Assembly (NCBI GenBank): GCA_963680875.1
Contig: OY804579.1
Span: forward strand, 53,210,036-53,274,035
Length of the DNA stretch: 64,000 nucleotides
Direction: 5' to 3'
DNA from: Bathymodiolus brooksi
Lineage: Eukaryota > Mollusca > Bivalvia > Mytilida > Modiolidae
In this document: positions 1 through 11,312 of the stretch, piece by piece
Position numbering within the stretch: the stretch's first letter is position 1
Layout of the letters: the number at the start of each line of letters is the position of its first letter
Translations under genes and position numbers: made by a program
Notes under the pieces: generated by a model
The model's input: the letters and a program-made list of their open reading frames with translations, nothing else
What the model was told of the DNA's origin: nothing
Databases searched by the model: none

Positions 1-1059
1 CATGCACTCAAAAGTGCCCTTTTCGGTATCGATCGAAGTTAAGTATGCCTCTTGTTTTTGTAAACTTTGAGTTGTCTCCTGTTGAACGCACGAACTGATT
101 ACCTGTTTACGTTTTCTGGTAGGCGGTAACGATAAAAATAAAGTAACAGAAACTAGATTGCCGCCATATTAATTTTGACAAAATGCCTAGTGCGGCCTAA
201 CCCGAATAATCCAGTCGTTATATTACGGTTTGCTATATCAACGCCTGAACGACTTTCTCGATAAAACGCGTCAATCGAAAGTTTCAAATTAGCAATGCAT
301 TCTGGGTATAAACTACGCGTGGTGACTTTTGGCACTAAAAGCAGGAGGAGCTTAGGAAATGTTTGTAAACATAGGTCAATGGAGCGTTCAGGTGTCAAAT
401 GTTTTCATTGTAACCACGTGTTTGACCTTACTAATCTAAATGGTGAAAAGAGAAGAAATGTAGGAAAACTAAATAATGAATTAAACATCGTAAATCAACT
501 TTTCTATCTTCATTTCTTGTTGTTTGTAAACATTACCGGAAATTGAAAGAACCGCCTTGCGCATACTCGGCAAATAATCATCGCTGATTAGAGTAGCTGA
601 CGCGTTTTTATCACAAGGAGAGTTCAAGACCTCGAGTAGCGATAGCGGATAGAGGGCGCTGAATTATTCGAGTTAAGTGCGCCAGAATTAACAGAAAACG
701 AGACGAGGACATAGAAAATAATGCCAAAAAATGCAGGAAGTTGCTTCACCTCTTCTCTCCAAGGTATGTATATCGTTTTTGTAATATTTCAAACCGCCAT
801 TGTAAAGGGACGTAATCGAAACAGTTACAAATATATAAACTGTACTACGGATCCGTACTCGGGAAAATAACGTCGGTATTGTTTCATTTCATTTTATATT
901 TGGGGTTTTATGGCGGCTATCCAAAGGGATTGTTAACTTTGTGGATATGATTAGTTTCTTAATTAATATCAATCAGTGATTAAAGAGAAGCAATATAAAT
1001 AATATACACTCATTAAAATTTGATAAAATAATTAGCGATTGCACAGATTGTGATATAGC
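1..1059. other. No recognised gene; non-coding DNA upstream of LINE relic
   Basis: I see no protein family, TIR or tandem structure here. Small ORFs occur on both strands around positions 153-546, but they overlap antisense and show no domain. A short ATG-led stretch at 721-763 runs into a good splice-donor-like GTATGT. It could be a tiny first exon, but nothing downstream supports it. Confidence 0.5.
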
Positions 1060-1902
1060 TTGGTCGATTGTTTGATTGTATTTGTATACGGAGGAGTAGC
1101 TGTTATCTGGAAAAATGAAATTGATCACCTCGTCCGGCCCATACAGGATGGTTCAGAGAAAATACAAGCCCTCGAAATACAAGGAAAGTCAGGTGATCGC
1201 CTTCTCTTAATATCAGTTTACCTGCCAGCAAAAGGGAGCAAAAATCATCAAATTGAGTATCAAGATTGTGTAGATCAGTTGTACGAGCTATATCAAAAGA
1301 ATAAGGACTCCCATACACTAGTTATAGGAGGAGATATGAATGAGGATTTAAATAACCCAATCAGTAACAAACGGAACCAATACCTACTGGACTTTATTAG
1401 AGAAACACAACTTGCCTATAACTCTTCAAAAACATTTGTAAGCTCCATGGGACAAGAAGCCTCAGAAATAGACTATTTTTTGCATAATTTCAAAGAAGGA
1501 GAATACTCAAAGAAAACAGTCTTGCAAAATCTTCCAGAAAACACCTCCGATCATTATCCGATAAAATTGTCTATAGATTTTGAAAACTCCTTGCAACCGA
1601 TGAAACAAAAGGATAACAAACCTGGAATTACGAAAGTGAAATGGGAAAAAGTCGACAAGGAATGGTATGAGGTAATTCTGAGAAAGAATATCAGCAGCAT
1701 TAAACACAAATTAGTAACAGGAGATATACCAATTGGAGAGAATATACTTAAAATTTGTGAAATCATGAAATCGGCAACGATAACCTCATCATCAAACAAA
1801 GCTATTTTCAAAGGGAAGCCAAAATTGAAGGTATGGACAAACGAAATTAAAACAGCAATCTCAAACTCAAGATCAAAATATAAAATCTGGAGAGAGATAT
1901 AA
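1060..1902 (+). pseudogene. LINE APE-type endonuclease domain, 5'-truncated
   Basis: About 280 codons are open. The sequence shows endonuclease/exonuclease/phosphatase family signatures: YGGVAVIW near the start, the GGDMNEDL block (the usual GDFN metal and active-site region) near residue 91, an IDYFL segment, and TSDHYPIKL (the SDH catalytic motif) near residue 163. The N-terminal part that normally carries the first catalytic Asn and Glu is absent, so the domain is a fragment. The ATG at 1060 is only the first Met in an open frame, not a meaningful start. The frame is lost after 1902, before the RT linker. Confidence 0.85.
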
Positions 1903-2024
1903 ATGGAAAACCATCAGAAGTTGAAAACGTACACTTACAAGAGAAAAAGAAGGCAAAAAGGCATTTAAGGAAGACAATCCGCATAGAACAAGCAAAACAA
2001 AGAAATAAAGAAAAGGAGCTCATT

Positions 2025-3342
2025 ATGGAGACTAAAACCAAAATATTCCATAAATTAGTACGAAACAACAGAAAGAAAGGTACACATGCAATTACAGAGC
2101 TCAGTGCTAATGGTAAGGACTACAAAGGGGAGGAAAATGTGGTCAAAGCATTTCAGGACCACTTCCGCAAATTAGCAACATTCAGCCTGCAAGGCAAGAT
2201 TGACTCGCCATACCACAACATGGTAGAGGAAGATATTGAAACCCTAGATGAACTTGCACGAAACAGAAATGTTACGGCAGTGAGTGCGGATGAAATAACC
2301 AAGGCAATAAAATTCAGATACAGAAAGGAAAATCAGCTGACTTCCATGGTATCACAATTGAGCATACCATCTTCGCAGGAAGTGAAATAGAGGAACTTCT
2401 TATCCTGTTTATCAAAATTATTTTTGAATGTGGGGAAATACCTGAAATTTTGAAAATGGGGCTACTATCGCCAGTGTACGAAAAAAAGGAACAAAACAGC
2501 AAGCGTCAAATTATAGAGGTACAACGGTACTTCCAGTGATAAGTAAAATCGTCGAGACCATAATTAAATACAGATCTCAAAAGCTAGTGCTTAAGACTCA
2601 AAGCAGAGCCCAACGGGATTTCACCACTGGGTCTTCTCCAATGAATTCAGCACTTATTGTAGAGGAGTGTTATAGAGAGACAAAAGACAACAACATCGAT
2701 TTCCAACTAATCATTCTTGATGCAAAGGCGGCATTTGATACCGTCGTCCATAGTCACATGCTCAGGAGAGTTTTTCTGGCAGGAATCGACAATAGACACT
2801 GGACTCTAATTAAAAGCTTGCATGAAAATGCCAAAAGTGCGGTAAAATGGGATGGAAATATTTCGGAACCGTTTAATGTCAATCAAGGTGTACGACACGG
2901 TGGAATGAGTACCGACCTTTATAAACTTTAAATTAATCCACTTTTGGACAGACTGGAAACATCAGGATTGGGCTTAAAAATCGGTAATATCAGTGTTAGC
3001 AATACCGCATGTGCTGACGATATATCTCTGATTAGCGAAACACCAGATGAGGCACAAACACTAGTCAACATGGCTACCGACTTCGCATTCATGGAAGGAT
3101 ATCAACTTCAACCTACTAAATGTGTTGTTATAAACGTGTCATCCAAAAAGAATCGGACATACAATAGCAAGTCGCCCTTACAAATGGGAAGTAACAACAT
3201 GCCTTTCGTTGACAACGCCGTACATCTCGGGATTATAAGGACAACATCGCTAAAAGGAAATACGACAACAAATGTTGAGGAGAACATAAGAGAAGTGCAT
3301 ATGGTCTATTTAGCAGTGGATTTCATGGTTATAATGGTCTAG
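2025..3342 (+). pseudogene. LINE reverse transcriptase region, frameshifted
   Basis: Three frame segments cover the linker and palm of a LINE RT. The first (2025-2390) has the typical pre-RT text with AFQDHFRKLAT and SADEITKAI. The second (2536-2931) has AQRDFTTGSSPMNSAL and LIILDAKAAFDTVV, which holds the first catalytic Asp in DAKAAFD, then NQGVRHGG. The third (2944-3342) has CADD, where the two Asp are the remaining catalytic pair. Frameshifts near 2350 and 2500 and a stop at about 2930 separate the segments. The sequence continues towards 3430, where the TIR element interrupts it. Confidence 0.88.
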
Positions 3343-3430
3343 ATGTCGACACTATGCTTCACCTGTACAAGATCTACATACTACCTGTCTTACTATATGG
3401 GCTAGAATTGATATTACCACAAGAACCTCA

Positions 3431-3438
3431 ACTTGAAC
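3431..3438. repeat. Left 8-bp target-site duplication (ACTTGAAC)
   Basis: ACTTGAAC here is repeated exactly at 4799-4806. It flanks the inserted TIR element and belongs to the interrupted LINE coding frame on both sides. Confidence 0.85.
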
Positions 3439-3570
3439 GGGGCCGTAGCTATAATCCGATAGTCCGACAGTCCGATAGTCCGACAAATGCTTTAAACTGA
3501 TGAAAGTTTTGAAAAATAATTTGGCCAAAAATGATATATTCGTAATTTCAGGATATGGGCCATTCATTTT

Positions 3571-3889
3571 TATACGCCCGTCGAAATACGGGCTTATTAT
3601 GGCATACCGCTGTTCGTCCGTCCGTCCACGCCTCGTACGATAACATCTCTCACTTGTTCCCCCTTTCACTGATAGGTCACGTCGTGACATACATTGTATT
3701 GATAAAAGGGGGAGCAAGTGAGAGGTGTGATTTTAGTCAGTTTGGAAAACGCCACTTTTCATATGGTACATGTATATACAATTAATTGGTTTAAAATAGT
3801 GCAGAATATTAATTACTGTTCTCACACTGGGCAACCGACCTTCAATTGTCATAAAAGAGGGGGAGGGGGGGGGGGGGGGGGGCGTATCA
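3571..3889. mobile_element. Possible nested MITE inside the TR-TIR element
   Basis: The left edge reads ATACGCCCGTCG and the right edge GGGGGGCGTAT, which are inverted over about 8 bases (ATACGCCC). The CGTCCGTCCGTCC run follows the left end, a pattern I associate with abundant molluscan MITEs. I could not find a TSD, and the poly-G tract blurs the right edge. Confidence 0.3.
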
Positions 3890-4169
3890 TGGCACAGTTG
3901 TTTATTTTGTCATATTCCGATGCTGTTTCTTTCCGTGATATAAGGGGTCACTTAGGGACAATTCCTTCAATCGTACCTTTTCATATATGCGTTTGTCGTA
4001 GAAGGCGACTATAGCAGGGTCACCCGTCGGAATCCCGGGGTATAAAAATAGAACCAACTTGTCGTCGGAAGAGACAGAAAAACAAGTTCCCGTGTTAAGC
4101 CGTTGCCCATGTTGACCCATCCCAGAGTCCCTTCTTTATGATTTTTTGTTTACAAACGTTTCTCATCCT

Positions 4170-4224
4170 GAATATGACTGAAATATTGCTTGCTGGACCT
4201 TAAGCAATCAATCAATCAATCAAT
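4170..4224 (+). repeat. SINE-like 3' tail with CAAT repeats
   Basis: GAAATATTGCTTGCTGGAC is followed by TTAAG and five tandem CAAT/AATC units. This resembles the 3' tails of the SINEs later in the window (GGCGTTAAACACC or AATCACTCAC). Only the tail is present. Confidence 0.35.
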
Positions 4225-4798
4225 TCGCACACCTTATTGTATCCAGCTCTATTGGTGTGTCGACATTGCTTTTTAACATAAATATTCCATGATAAAGGGC
4301 GGGGGACACTGGTACGCTCTCCTTTTGGCTTTTCCTTTTTTTTTCGTATTTCTTTTTTTTTGTGTATTCATTTATTTCATCTTTCTTTTTAATAGTGACT
4401 TTTCTTGGCTGGACTCGGCTACACGCTACTTAAATAAAGCCTGAAGTAGTCGCTACTAAAAAATATACGGGATACTTACACTACCGGTTCATCACGATTG
4501 GATCCAGGTCTTTATGGAGTCCGCGTTGTTCATATATGTGGGGTTTTTTCGCTCTTGTGTGGCCCTGCCAATTGTTTGTCCGTCTATGATATCGGGTTTC
4601 CGATGTTCTGGACCTTTCTTTGGTGAGTAAACGGTTCGGTTTCTGGCCCCATATTACACATGTTATAGTGTTAACTTTCAAAGAAATATAGCATTTGTCG
4701 GACTATCGGACTGTCGGACTATCGGACCGTCGGACTATCGCACTGTCGGACTATCGGACCGTCGGACTATCGGACTATCGGATTATAGGTCGGACCCC

Positions 4799-5620
4799 AC
4801 TTGAACAGTTGGAAATTGCTCAAAAGAGGTTACTCAAGCAAATATTAGCACTCCCCAACAGTGTGGCGGACATAGCAGTTTATATTTTAACTGGAATATT
4901 ACCAATAGATGCATATCCGAGCTCTTGGACTATTCAATAACATTTGCCATCAAGCCGAGGATTCCTCCGACAAAAGCCCTAGCCAGGCGACATCTAATAG
5001 TGAAGCCGGATTCTAGTGCAAGCTGGTTTGTGGGAATCAAGCACCTCCATAAGAAATACGAACTAAAAGAAGCACAAAGTTATCTTGACAAGCCAGAAAG
5101 TAAAACAATGTGGACTCTCTCTGTGAAACAGGCAGTATATAAAAAGTGGGTAAACAAAATAACCAGCTTAATCCCGTTATACAAAGGACTAACATTCCTA
5201 ACGTCCGAAAACCCAGAAAAGGGAAAGATCCATCCATTTTTTAAGGTCAACTGCCATACGGGTAAAGACATCTCCAGACTTTCTGTGAAACTCAAATTGC
5301 TTACAGGATCGTATATACCACAGAGTAAGAGAATACGAATGTACAAGACCGAAACGGAAGCTACTTGTTTGCTATGTAAAGATAAAGAGGAAACTATGGA
5401 ACATTTTATTCTGGCGTACCGTTGCTTAGAAACAGTCCGAAATCCAGTGTTACATGAACTAGCAAATGCGTTAAAAGAGTGTGATATTGACTTTTGGCAG
5501 CTTAATGAAGCGAAGAAAATACAGCTAATTCTAGATAGCACAACTATTGAAAATACAAGGGAAATAGCCTCAGCCAGCGCACAGCGGGTAGAACTCCTAA
5601 ATCGACGTCTGATATTTTAA
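4799..5620 (+). pseudogene. LINE C-terminal region with Cys/His motif
   Basis: This continues the RT frame from before the insertion: the flanks rejoin as PQEPQLEQLEIAQKR once one TSD copy is removed. A frame change lies near 4930, and the frame is then open to 5620. It carries LKLLTGSYIPQSKRIRMY, then CLLCKDKEETMEH, with C-x2-C-x8-H-x6-C from 5366. The last 70 residues, including ELANALKECDIDFWQLNEAK, recur in each of the three 10.7-kb units downstream. That gives a direct family link within the window. Confidence 0.85.
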
Positions 5621-8610
5621 CTCCATATTAGAGACCGACCATTTAACTTGCAGGGGAGGAGGGGGGTTATGTTTTTTTGTTTCGTTCAGAATTTATTTTT
5701 CGGACAACACGAGAGTTAGAATTTTTTTTTTTTTGTTGTCTCTGTAAAGGATACTCAACCCAAAATAATATGTTTGTTTTACATGCACTTATTGAACTAT
5801 ACTTTTCGTTTGGAAAACAATTTTTTTTTGTACATTTGTTGATTTTCGGAAAACGTTCGACACTGTTTGGCGAACAGAGTTGTGGAAAAAATTACAAAGA
5901 AGTGAAATTAAGGTTTCGCGTCTCGTAGTGATACGGCTTTCCCAACTGACTCGACATGATACAAACAGTTGTACATACATTTTGTGTATATAATACGTTT
6001 ATCTAACATTTTTATGATAAAACATAAAAAAACCCATGTAAGTTTCATAGAATTTAATATGAGACAGGCACAACCTGTTTAAGGGCGAAGTCTATATCCA
6101 AAATTTGGCTGTCTTAAAAGAGAGGCATGAGAGGCGAATGGCATGCCTCCTAAAATTGAAAAACTAGAAGAAATATTTCCATAGTACACGTATGCCCCGC
6201 CTAACAGGAAGTTGATGACTAAAGGGGGGATAAACAACGATGTGGTAGGAAAGGTTTCTGAAGGGGCCTAGGGGGGTTATTGAATGTGCCTATATGCTAT
6301 GCATGTATGTTGCAATGTCTGAAAATCGTTTTCTGAGGTTTTTACCATTTAGACTTTTTCGAGTTTCTCATAGCATGAAGTGTCAAAACATGATGGGGCG
6401 ACCATTTGTTTTTGAGAGGGGGGCTTGAAATATTTTGACCCGGAATTAGTTGACTCTTTTGTCGAAAATAAAAATTCTGATATCAGTCATTTGCTCAGAT
6501 TTACATATTTTTTGTCACAATGTGAGTGTGCAAGATAAAGGGTAAAAACAGGTCCAGCAGATATCAACTTTAAGTTGGTCCACTGAATGTATTTTTGCAG
6601 GACATAGAATCGACCTAATGTCAACAAATTTTTTATTCTATATAGTTAAGGGTTTTGGGCTTATCAAAATGGGAATGAGGGACAAACGAAAATGCAATCA
6701 TTTTAAATGCAATCAAGGTTTTTCAAGTAAAGCTGCTTGCCATGAAAAGAAAAAAACTTGCCTGTCATCAGGGAATTATAATTCCTTGCCGTCATGCTTG
6801 TCTTGTCAGAATCATTTCATGTTTTTGAATCGCGGATAGCATGTAGATGTAACAGATTCCCTAGCGGAAGACGAAAGCGAGCTGCTCTTTCTATTTGACA
6901 CCAGCTCACACAAAGTATTCAGAGAGGAGAATCACCCTTTCAGGAGAAATGCATGAAATTCATCCCAAGGCTGCATACGACCTGGCACGTGTGTTTATTT
7001 CATGATCAGTACACACTAACAAATGACGTACTACACATAACGCTTTGTGTGGATATTATAAGTTTTCTTTTAGAATTTTCATTTGAGTTTATTTGGATTT
7101 TCAGAATATAAACAATAAGAGATTTCAGGATTTCTCATTGAAATAAATTTTATTGCGATTTTAAATACTATTTTGTTCAATATTTTTACACTTCCGGTGA
7201 AAAAATATTTGGCTATGAATACAAGTCACGTGACTAAAATTCGCATAGTCTATACGCAGGTGTGTTAAAGCTGTTTCTAACATTGCATGCAATAAAAAAG
7301 GAGGGTCAGGTATGTAATACAAATTAATGATTAAAACATAACAATATTTGATGCATATTGCAACCAGTTATTTATACATGTTCGAAAGTGAAAATGTTTC
7401 AACTTTGTGCGAGTCAACGTGGATTTCTGTTGATAAAATGATGGTCACGTGACTACAATCAGTGCCTTAACTAATTTCGAAAAGTTCTAGTATTTAGAGT
7501 GAAAGTTGAATTAAAATCTGGATATTTTCTGAAAGATTTTTTGTTTTTGTTTAAGAAAAGTGCTACGAGAGCTACTATACAGCCAACAATGGAGATTAAG
7601 ACAAGATAAAACGCGGAAAATTGACGATTCCTGTTGGCCAATGGTGTAAAATTGTAAATCATCGTCTTCTGTCAAGTTTTTCATTGGTCTCGTAGCAAAA
7701 TCATATATCTTTATTATCTGTTCTTTATTAATATGTTTTCAACTGTGAATTTATTGACGCATATATTCTAGAACTTTCATGTCGAAGTGTATGTACTCAA
7801 TATTTAATTAATTTCGAAAACAATAAAACACTCAAGTGATCCGGCGCACCGATAAAGGGAGGTAACAATATTTGTTAACTCTATCGGCGGCAAATATGAA
7901 AACAATATAATTTTTTGCTTTATTTAATTAAAGTAAACTAAATTTGTCGTCGATTCGATAATTAATCAATTGTTTATTTCATATATAAAAAAAAGGTTTC
8001 TGTGAAGTGATTGCTAATCAATTGTAAAATGGTGTAATTATCCATGTCAACTTCTATCACTATCAGTATCACAATCTTGTACCTGGTCCTGGGCGTCATG
8101 TACAAAACAAATTATTGAATATCCATGTATTACTTATTCATGTATCAGAGACATATAACACAATTATGTCTCTGCATGTATTGGGTATATCAGTAGATGT
8201 TCATATTGAATTATTCGACAACTCTCTGTTAAAATAAGTTGTTAAATTATATTTTGAGATGAAATACTTTTGAAAAAAAATGGCAAAAATTGATATATTT
8301 GCAAACATAGTGAATATCTGAGTGTGCATGGTGTAATGATAGATTTGTTTCTTTTGTTCCCCTCACATCTCTTTTTTACAAAATAAAATGTTACTTTTTT
8401 ATAATGGCCTACAGATGAAGTGAAAAAAACCCAGATAACACTCGTAACCCTCAAATCTATTTTCTATTCCAGTAAATTTTCATATCTAGAACTTGAACCG
8501 GATGAAACTGATTGAATATTTAAATTTATTAAATCTTAATTAAATAAAAATGAATCTTGGGTTACATTGTTTTGTATATGTTTTGTGAATCTGGGGAAAG
8601 CTAGTCTAGT
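5621..8610. other. Long non-coding stretch
   Basis: No gene is recognised in 3 kb. It contains T-rich runs and short ORFs only. One ORF at 6618-6839 has a Cys-rich stretch (KCNHFKCNQGFSSKAACH) that loosely recalls a zinc finger, but the spacing does not match C2H2. I see no TIR or tandem array. Confidence 0.5.
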
Positions 8611-8870
8611 CAGGGCCGTCTTAACAGCATTATAGAACCCCGGGCATAGCAGTACACCGAGACGGCTACCTATACAACCATTCGCAGGAATATAAATGTA
8701 AATGTCGATTAAATTAAATATATAGTTATTGTGTAGGTACTTCCAAAAAAATCAGTGTTTAAACATTAAAAAACATGCCGCACACAGCATACAAAGATTA
8801 GCATATGATCTCTATGCTCATCGGGCACCCGGGCAACTGCCCAGCGTGCCCATGTGTTAATATGGCACTG
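8611..8870. mobile_element. hAT-type MITE, dispersed copy
   Basis: The termini are CAGGGCCGTCTTAA and, read inward from the right, CAGTGCCATATTAA. The flanks AGTCTAGT (8603-8610) and AGTCTACT (8871-8878) are an 8-bp TSD with one mismatch. The interior matches the copies at 35531, 45912 and 56649, for example in ATCAGTGTTTAAAC. An 8-bp TSD plus CAGGG-like ends point to the hAT superfamily. It is non-coding. Confidence 0.8.
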
Positions 8871-9678
8871 AGTCTACTGATACATTTTTAGTATATCTGT
8901 ATATCTACATATATATGGTTCAATGTTATGTATGTAATCTTGTTTTCGTTATGTGTGTATGCTAGGTTAAATAAACTTGAAGAAAGGGGCAATGAAATAC
9001 AGCGGTACATGTAGCTTTACACCAAGTTGTTTTCCCCATTAAATAGCACAGGGGCTAGGTGCGTCCGGAAAAAAAATAAAAAATACTCTATAATACTACA
9101 AGGGGGCGAACTCACTTGCTTCCATTTTTTTAAGTCGTCGTGTTAAATTGATCGTAACTTCGGAACGCCTTAATATTTTCCAAAAATGTTTTCACCAGTC
9201 GAAAGTGAAGTAATTTTCTTTTCCAAAGAGACCCCAATTGTTAGTGTAGGCCTCCGAACTGCTGAGGTATCATACAGGAACCAAAACTAAACGGCGTGAA
9301 AATCCGAAGTCGTACAGCTGTTGGGTTGACCACTTCCCATCTGTGTACATACTTTCCCATGCGTAAACGAGTCATTTTGACTAGCTAAATACTTTCATCC
9401 ATTCAAATTACGTTAAAACTTCTTACCTTTCGCCAATTTATATGCCCTTTAAATCTGTTTTTGAAAGAAATCCCCTTTGCATCCTTCACAAACGCCATAG
9501 ACTTGAAAATTGAGAGAGTTCTAACGGGCTTTTTGATTGGCTGAACAAAAAGCATGTTATTGAAATGAAAAGTCAAACGATTTGAATTACAATTTTAGAA
9601 ATGCTACGAAAAAATCGGGAATTTGCATAAAACCCAGCGTTCTATACAATAAAAAAAACATAAATAAAATGTAAACGT
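8871..9678. other. Non-coding; possible LINE 3' tail
   Basis: At about 8930-8985 the sequence ends in AATAAACTTGAAG, resembling LINE 3' tails. The rest, to 9678, shows no gene or repeat that I recognise. Confidence 0.35.
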
Positions 9679-9689
9679 ACGGACTACTG

Positions 9690-9934
9690 GGTTTGGTGTT
9701 TAACACCACTTTCAACAAATTTCAGTTATATCGTGGGGGTCAGTTTTATTGGTGGAGGAAAACGGTGTGCACAGAGAAAAACACGGATCTGCCACAAATC
9801 ACTGGCAAACTTTATAACATAATGTTGTATCGCCTGGGCGAGATTCGAACTCATAACGTTATTGGTGATAGGTACTGATTGCATAGGTAGTTGTAAATCC
9901 AGCTACCAAACGATCACGTCCACGAAGGCCCCTA
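9690..9934 (-). mobile_element. SINE family A (tRNA-derived), reverse orientation, with 11-bp TSD
   Basis: Read on the - strand, a tRNA-like head carries a B-box-like GAGTTCGAATCTC. It is followed by a body with TTTTCCTCCACCAATAAAAC and a 3' end GTTGAAAGTGGTGTTAAACA. ACGGACTACTG is duplicated exactly at 9679-9689 and 9935-9945, as expected for LINE-mediated insertion. The same SINE occurs on the + strand at 29936, 42947 and 53683. Confidence 0.88.
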
Positions 9935-9945
9935 ACGGACTACTG

Positions 9946-10540
9946 AGTTAAATATTGTAGGGAAGGTCAATTAAGATTTCCTTTCCTTAAACTGGATATA
10001 TCATACAGATAAAGAATATTTTTTGTTGGAAAATTTTGGAAAATAATCATCAATGTGTTCCCTTTGGATTGTTTATTACAAACATAAATTTATTATTGCT
10101 ATTAATTTTTTTTATCATTAGCCGTTTTGGGATTTATTTTGAATAAGCTCCCCTTTAAATGAAATGAAGTACCAACTATGTTATTTGAAAAGGTGTCTAG
10201 ATCGAGATTGGAACAAAAATTCTGCTTCAGAGTGCATTTTTTTTTCAGTTACAAAAATGTAGCATCGAAATCTTTTTATAAGAGTTAAATACACCCTTTT
10301 CCCCTAATGCTAATGTAAGAAATGAAATGTGATACACGTATACACCGTTAGGAATTTATATCCCTGTCGTTCTGTAGTCAACTGTTCAAGCGAAATGGTT
10401 TTAAGTATAAGATACAGTACTATTAAAAAAAAAGAAGCGGCCCGTATTGAATATCCCGCAATAGGTACAACTTTTTTTGTTTCAATAGTAGTTTATCTAC
10501 AGAGGGAACAGCGTGTTTTTTTACATTTCCCACTATTCTG
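9946..10540. other. Non-coding, nothing recognised
   Basis: AT-rich DNA with short homopolymer runs. No convincing ORF, TIR or tandem repeat. Confidence 0.5.
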
Positions 10541-10830
10541 TCACGGAAATTAATCCTTTCCACGATGGCCCCGTCGCGGAAAACATGACGGAACAGGTAA
10601 ACTGATATTTTTCATCCGTGGTGGTATCATCGTGGAAGGGATTAACTTTTATTATACGTGTGTTTTTTCGACGATATAGCGTGGAAATCATCGCGGAAAA
10701 GATTAATATATGTGTTTTGAACACGATATAGCGTGGACATCATCGTGGAAGAGATTAATATATGTGTGGTGAACACGACATATTAATCTTTTCCACGATG
10801 ATTTCCAAGCTATATCGTGGAACATATTTT
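10541..10830. repeat. Hairpin-rich repeat built on a GATATAGCGTGGA / ATCATCGTGGAA motif
   Basis: An approximately 52-62-bp unit recurs at 10627, 10687 and 10739: ATCATCGTGGAA, then GATTAA, then TATGTGT, then CGATATAGCGTGG. An inverted copy at about 10780-10822 follows. The last direct copy and the inverted copy can fold into a hairpin around 10770. The left flank (10546-10575) has another inverse-oriented piece, TTAATCCTTTCCACGATG. It is probably a small foldback-type element. No TSD was identified. Confidence 0.65.
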
Positions 10831-11312
10831 AAAAGGTTTAATATGCCTAACATTAATAATTATTTGGAATGTATAAGCTTCCTAAAATTATATACACGAG
10901 AGTCTTTACAGTCTGCATTGTCATATATGTCACAATGAAGCGTAGAAATTAATTATGGGACAAACAGATAATTATTTGTACAGAATATATGATTTTGTTC
11001 ATCATAAATGGTATTGTTATATCTCTGTACCATTGTTATACATTGGCTTTATGAGAATAAAGATATAGTCATTAATTTACCGAAGTGTATGAAAATTGGG
11101 CTTTTCAAATATAGAGTTCTATTCCTTATTTTGTAAGTTTATATAAAAAGGGAAACGTTTTACGTTTTCTTGTCAATTTGGCGTAGTATAATAGAAAAAC
11201 AATTGTAGCGGTGATCGTCGGGTGTAAGTCCATTTGAATTGGAAAGGAGACCCTTTACGTTTACATTATACCAGTACACTTACAGACAATAACAATGTAT
11301 ATGGAGAGAATG
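10831..11312. other. Non-coding, nothing recognised
   Basis: AT-rich sequence. GAGAATAAAGATATAG near 11052 could be an old retroelement tail, but this is weak. Confidence 0.4.

Larger units (their letters stand above)
3439..4798. mobile_element. Non-autonomous TIR element with 8-bp iterons in its termini (TR-TIR element 1)
   Basis: The element is 1,360 bp and sits between perfect 8-bp TSDs. The left end starts GGGGCCGTAGCTATAATCC and the right end reads inward as GGGGTCCGACCTATAATCC. Both continue into arrays of an 8-bp motif, CCGATAGT/CCGACAGT, with about 4-5 copies at 3454-3484 and about 12 copies at 4697-4787 in inverse orientation. The interior has no transposase. It holds a CGTCCGTCCGTCC run, a poly-G tract at about 3861-3882, a SINE-like tail (4170-4224), and low-complexity T-rich DNA. 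An 8-bp TSD with GGGG ends fits a Mutator-like or hAT-like non-autonomous element. The family is not assigned. Confidence 0.85.
1060..5620 (+). mobile_element. Decayed non-LTR retrotransposon (LINE) with EN, RT and C-terminal Cys/His motif, split by a later insertion
   Basis: This is a relic of a LINE polyprotein, which nicks target DNA and reverse-transcribes its own RNA. The parts come in the expected order: an endonuclease piece (1060-1902), a linker (2025-2390), reverse transcriptase blocks (2536-2931 and 2944-3342), and a C-terminal region (4799-5620). The RT catalytic motif reads CADD at 3010-3021. The tail has a C-x2-C-x8-H-x6-C pattern starting at 5366, as in many LINE C-termini. The 5' end is truncated because the N-terminal endonuclease catalytic block is missing. 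There are frameshifts near 1.9, 2.35 and 2.4-2.5 kb and a stop near 2931. The RT-to-tail junction is broken by the TIR element at 3439-4798. The clade is not assigned. The element is certainly inactive. Confidence 0.9.

Noticed and set aside
721..763. Short ATG frame ending at a donor-like GTATGT, possible first exon
   Set aside because: Only about 14 codons, and no downstream exon could be linked before the LINE relic.
6618..6839. Zinc-finger-like ORF
   Set aside because: The Cys/His spacing does not fit C2H2 or other finger types; probably chance.
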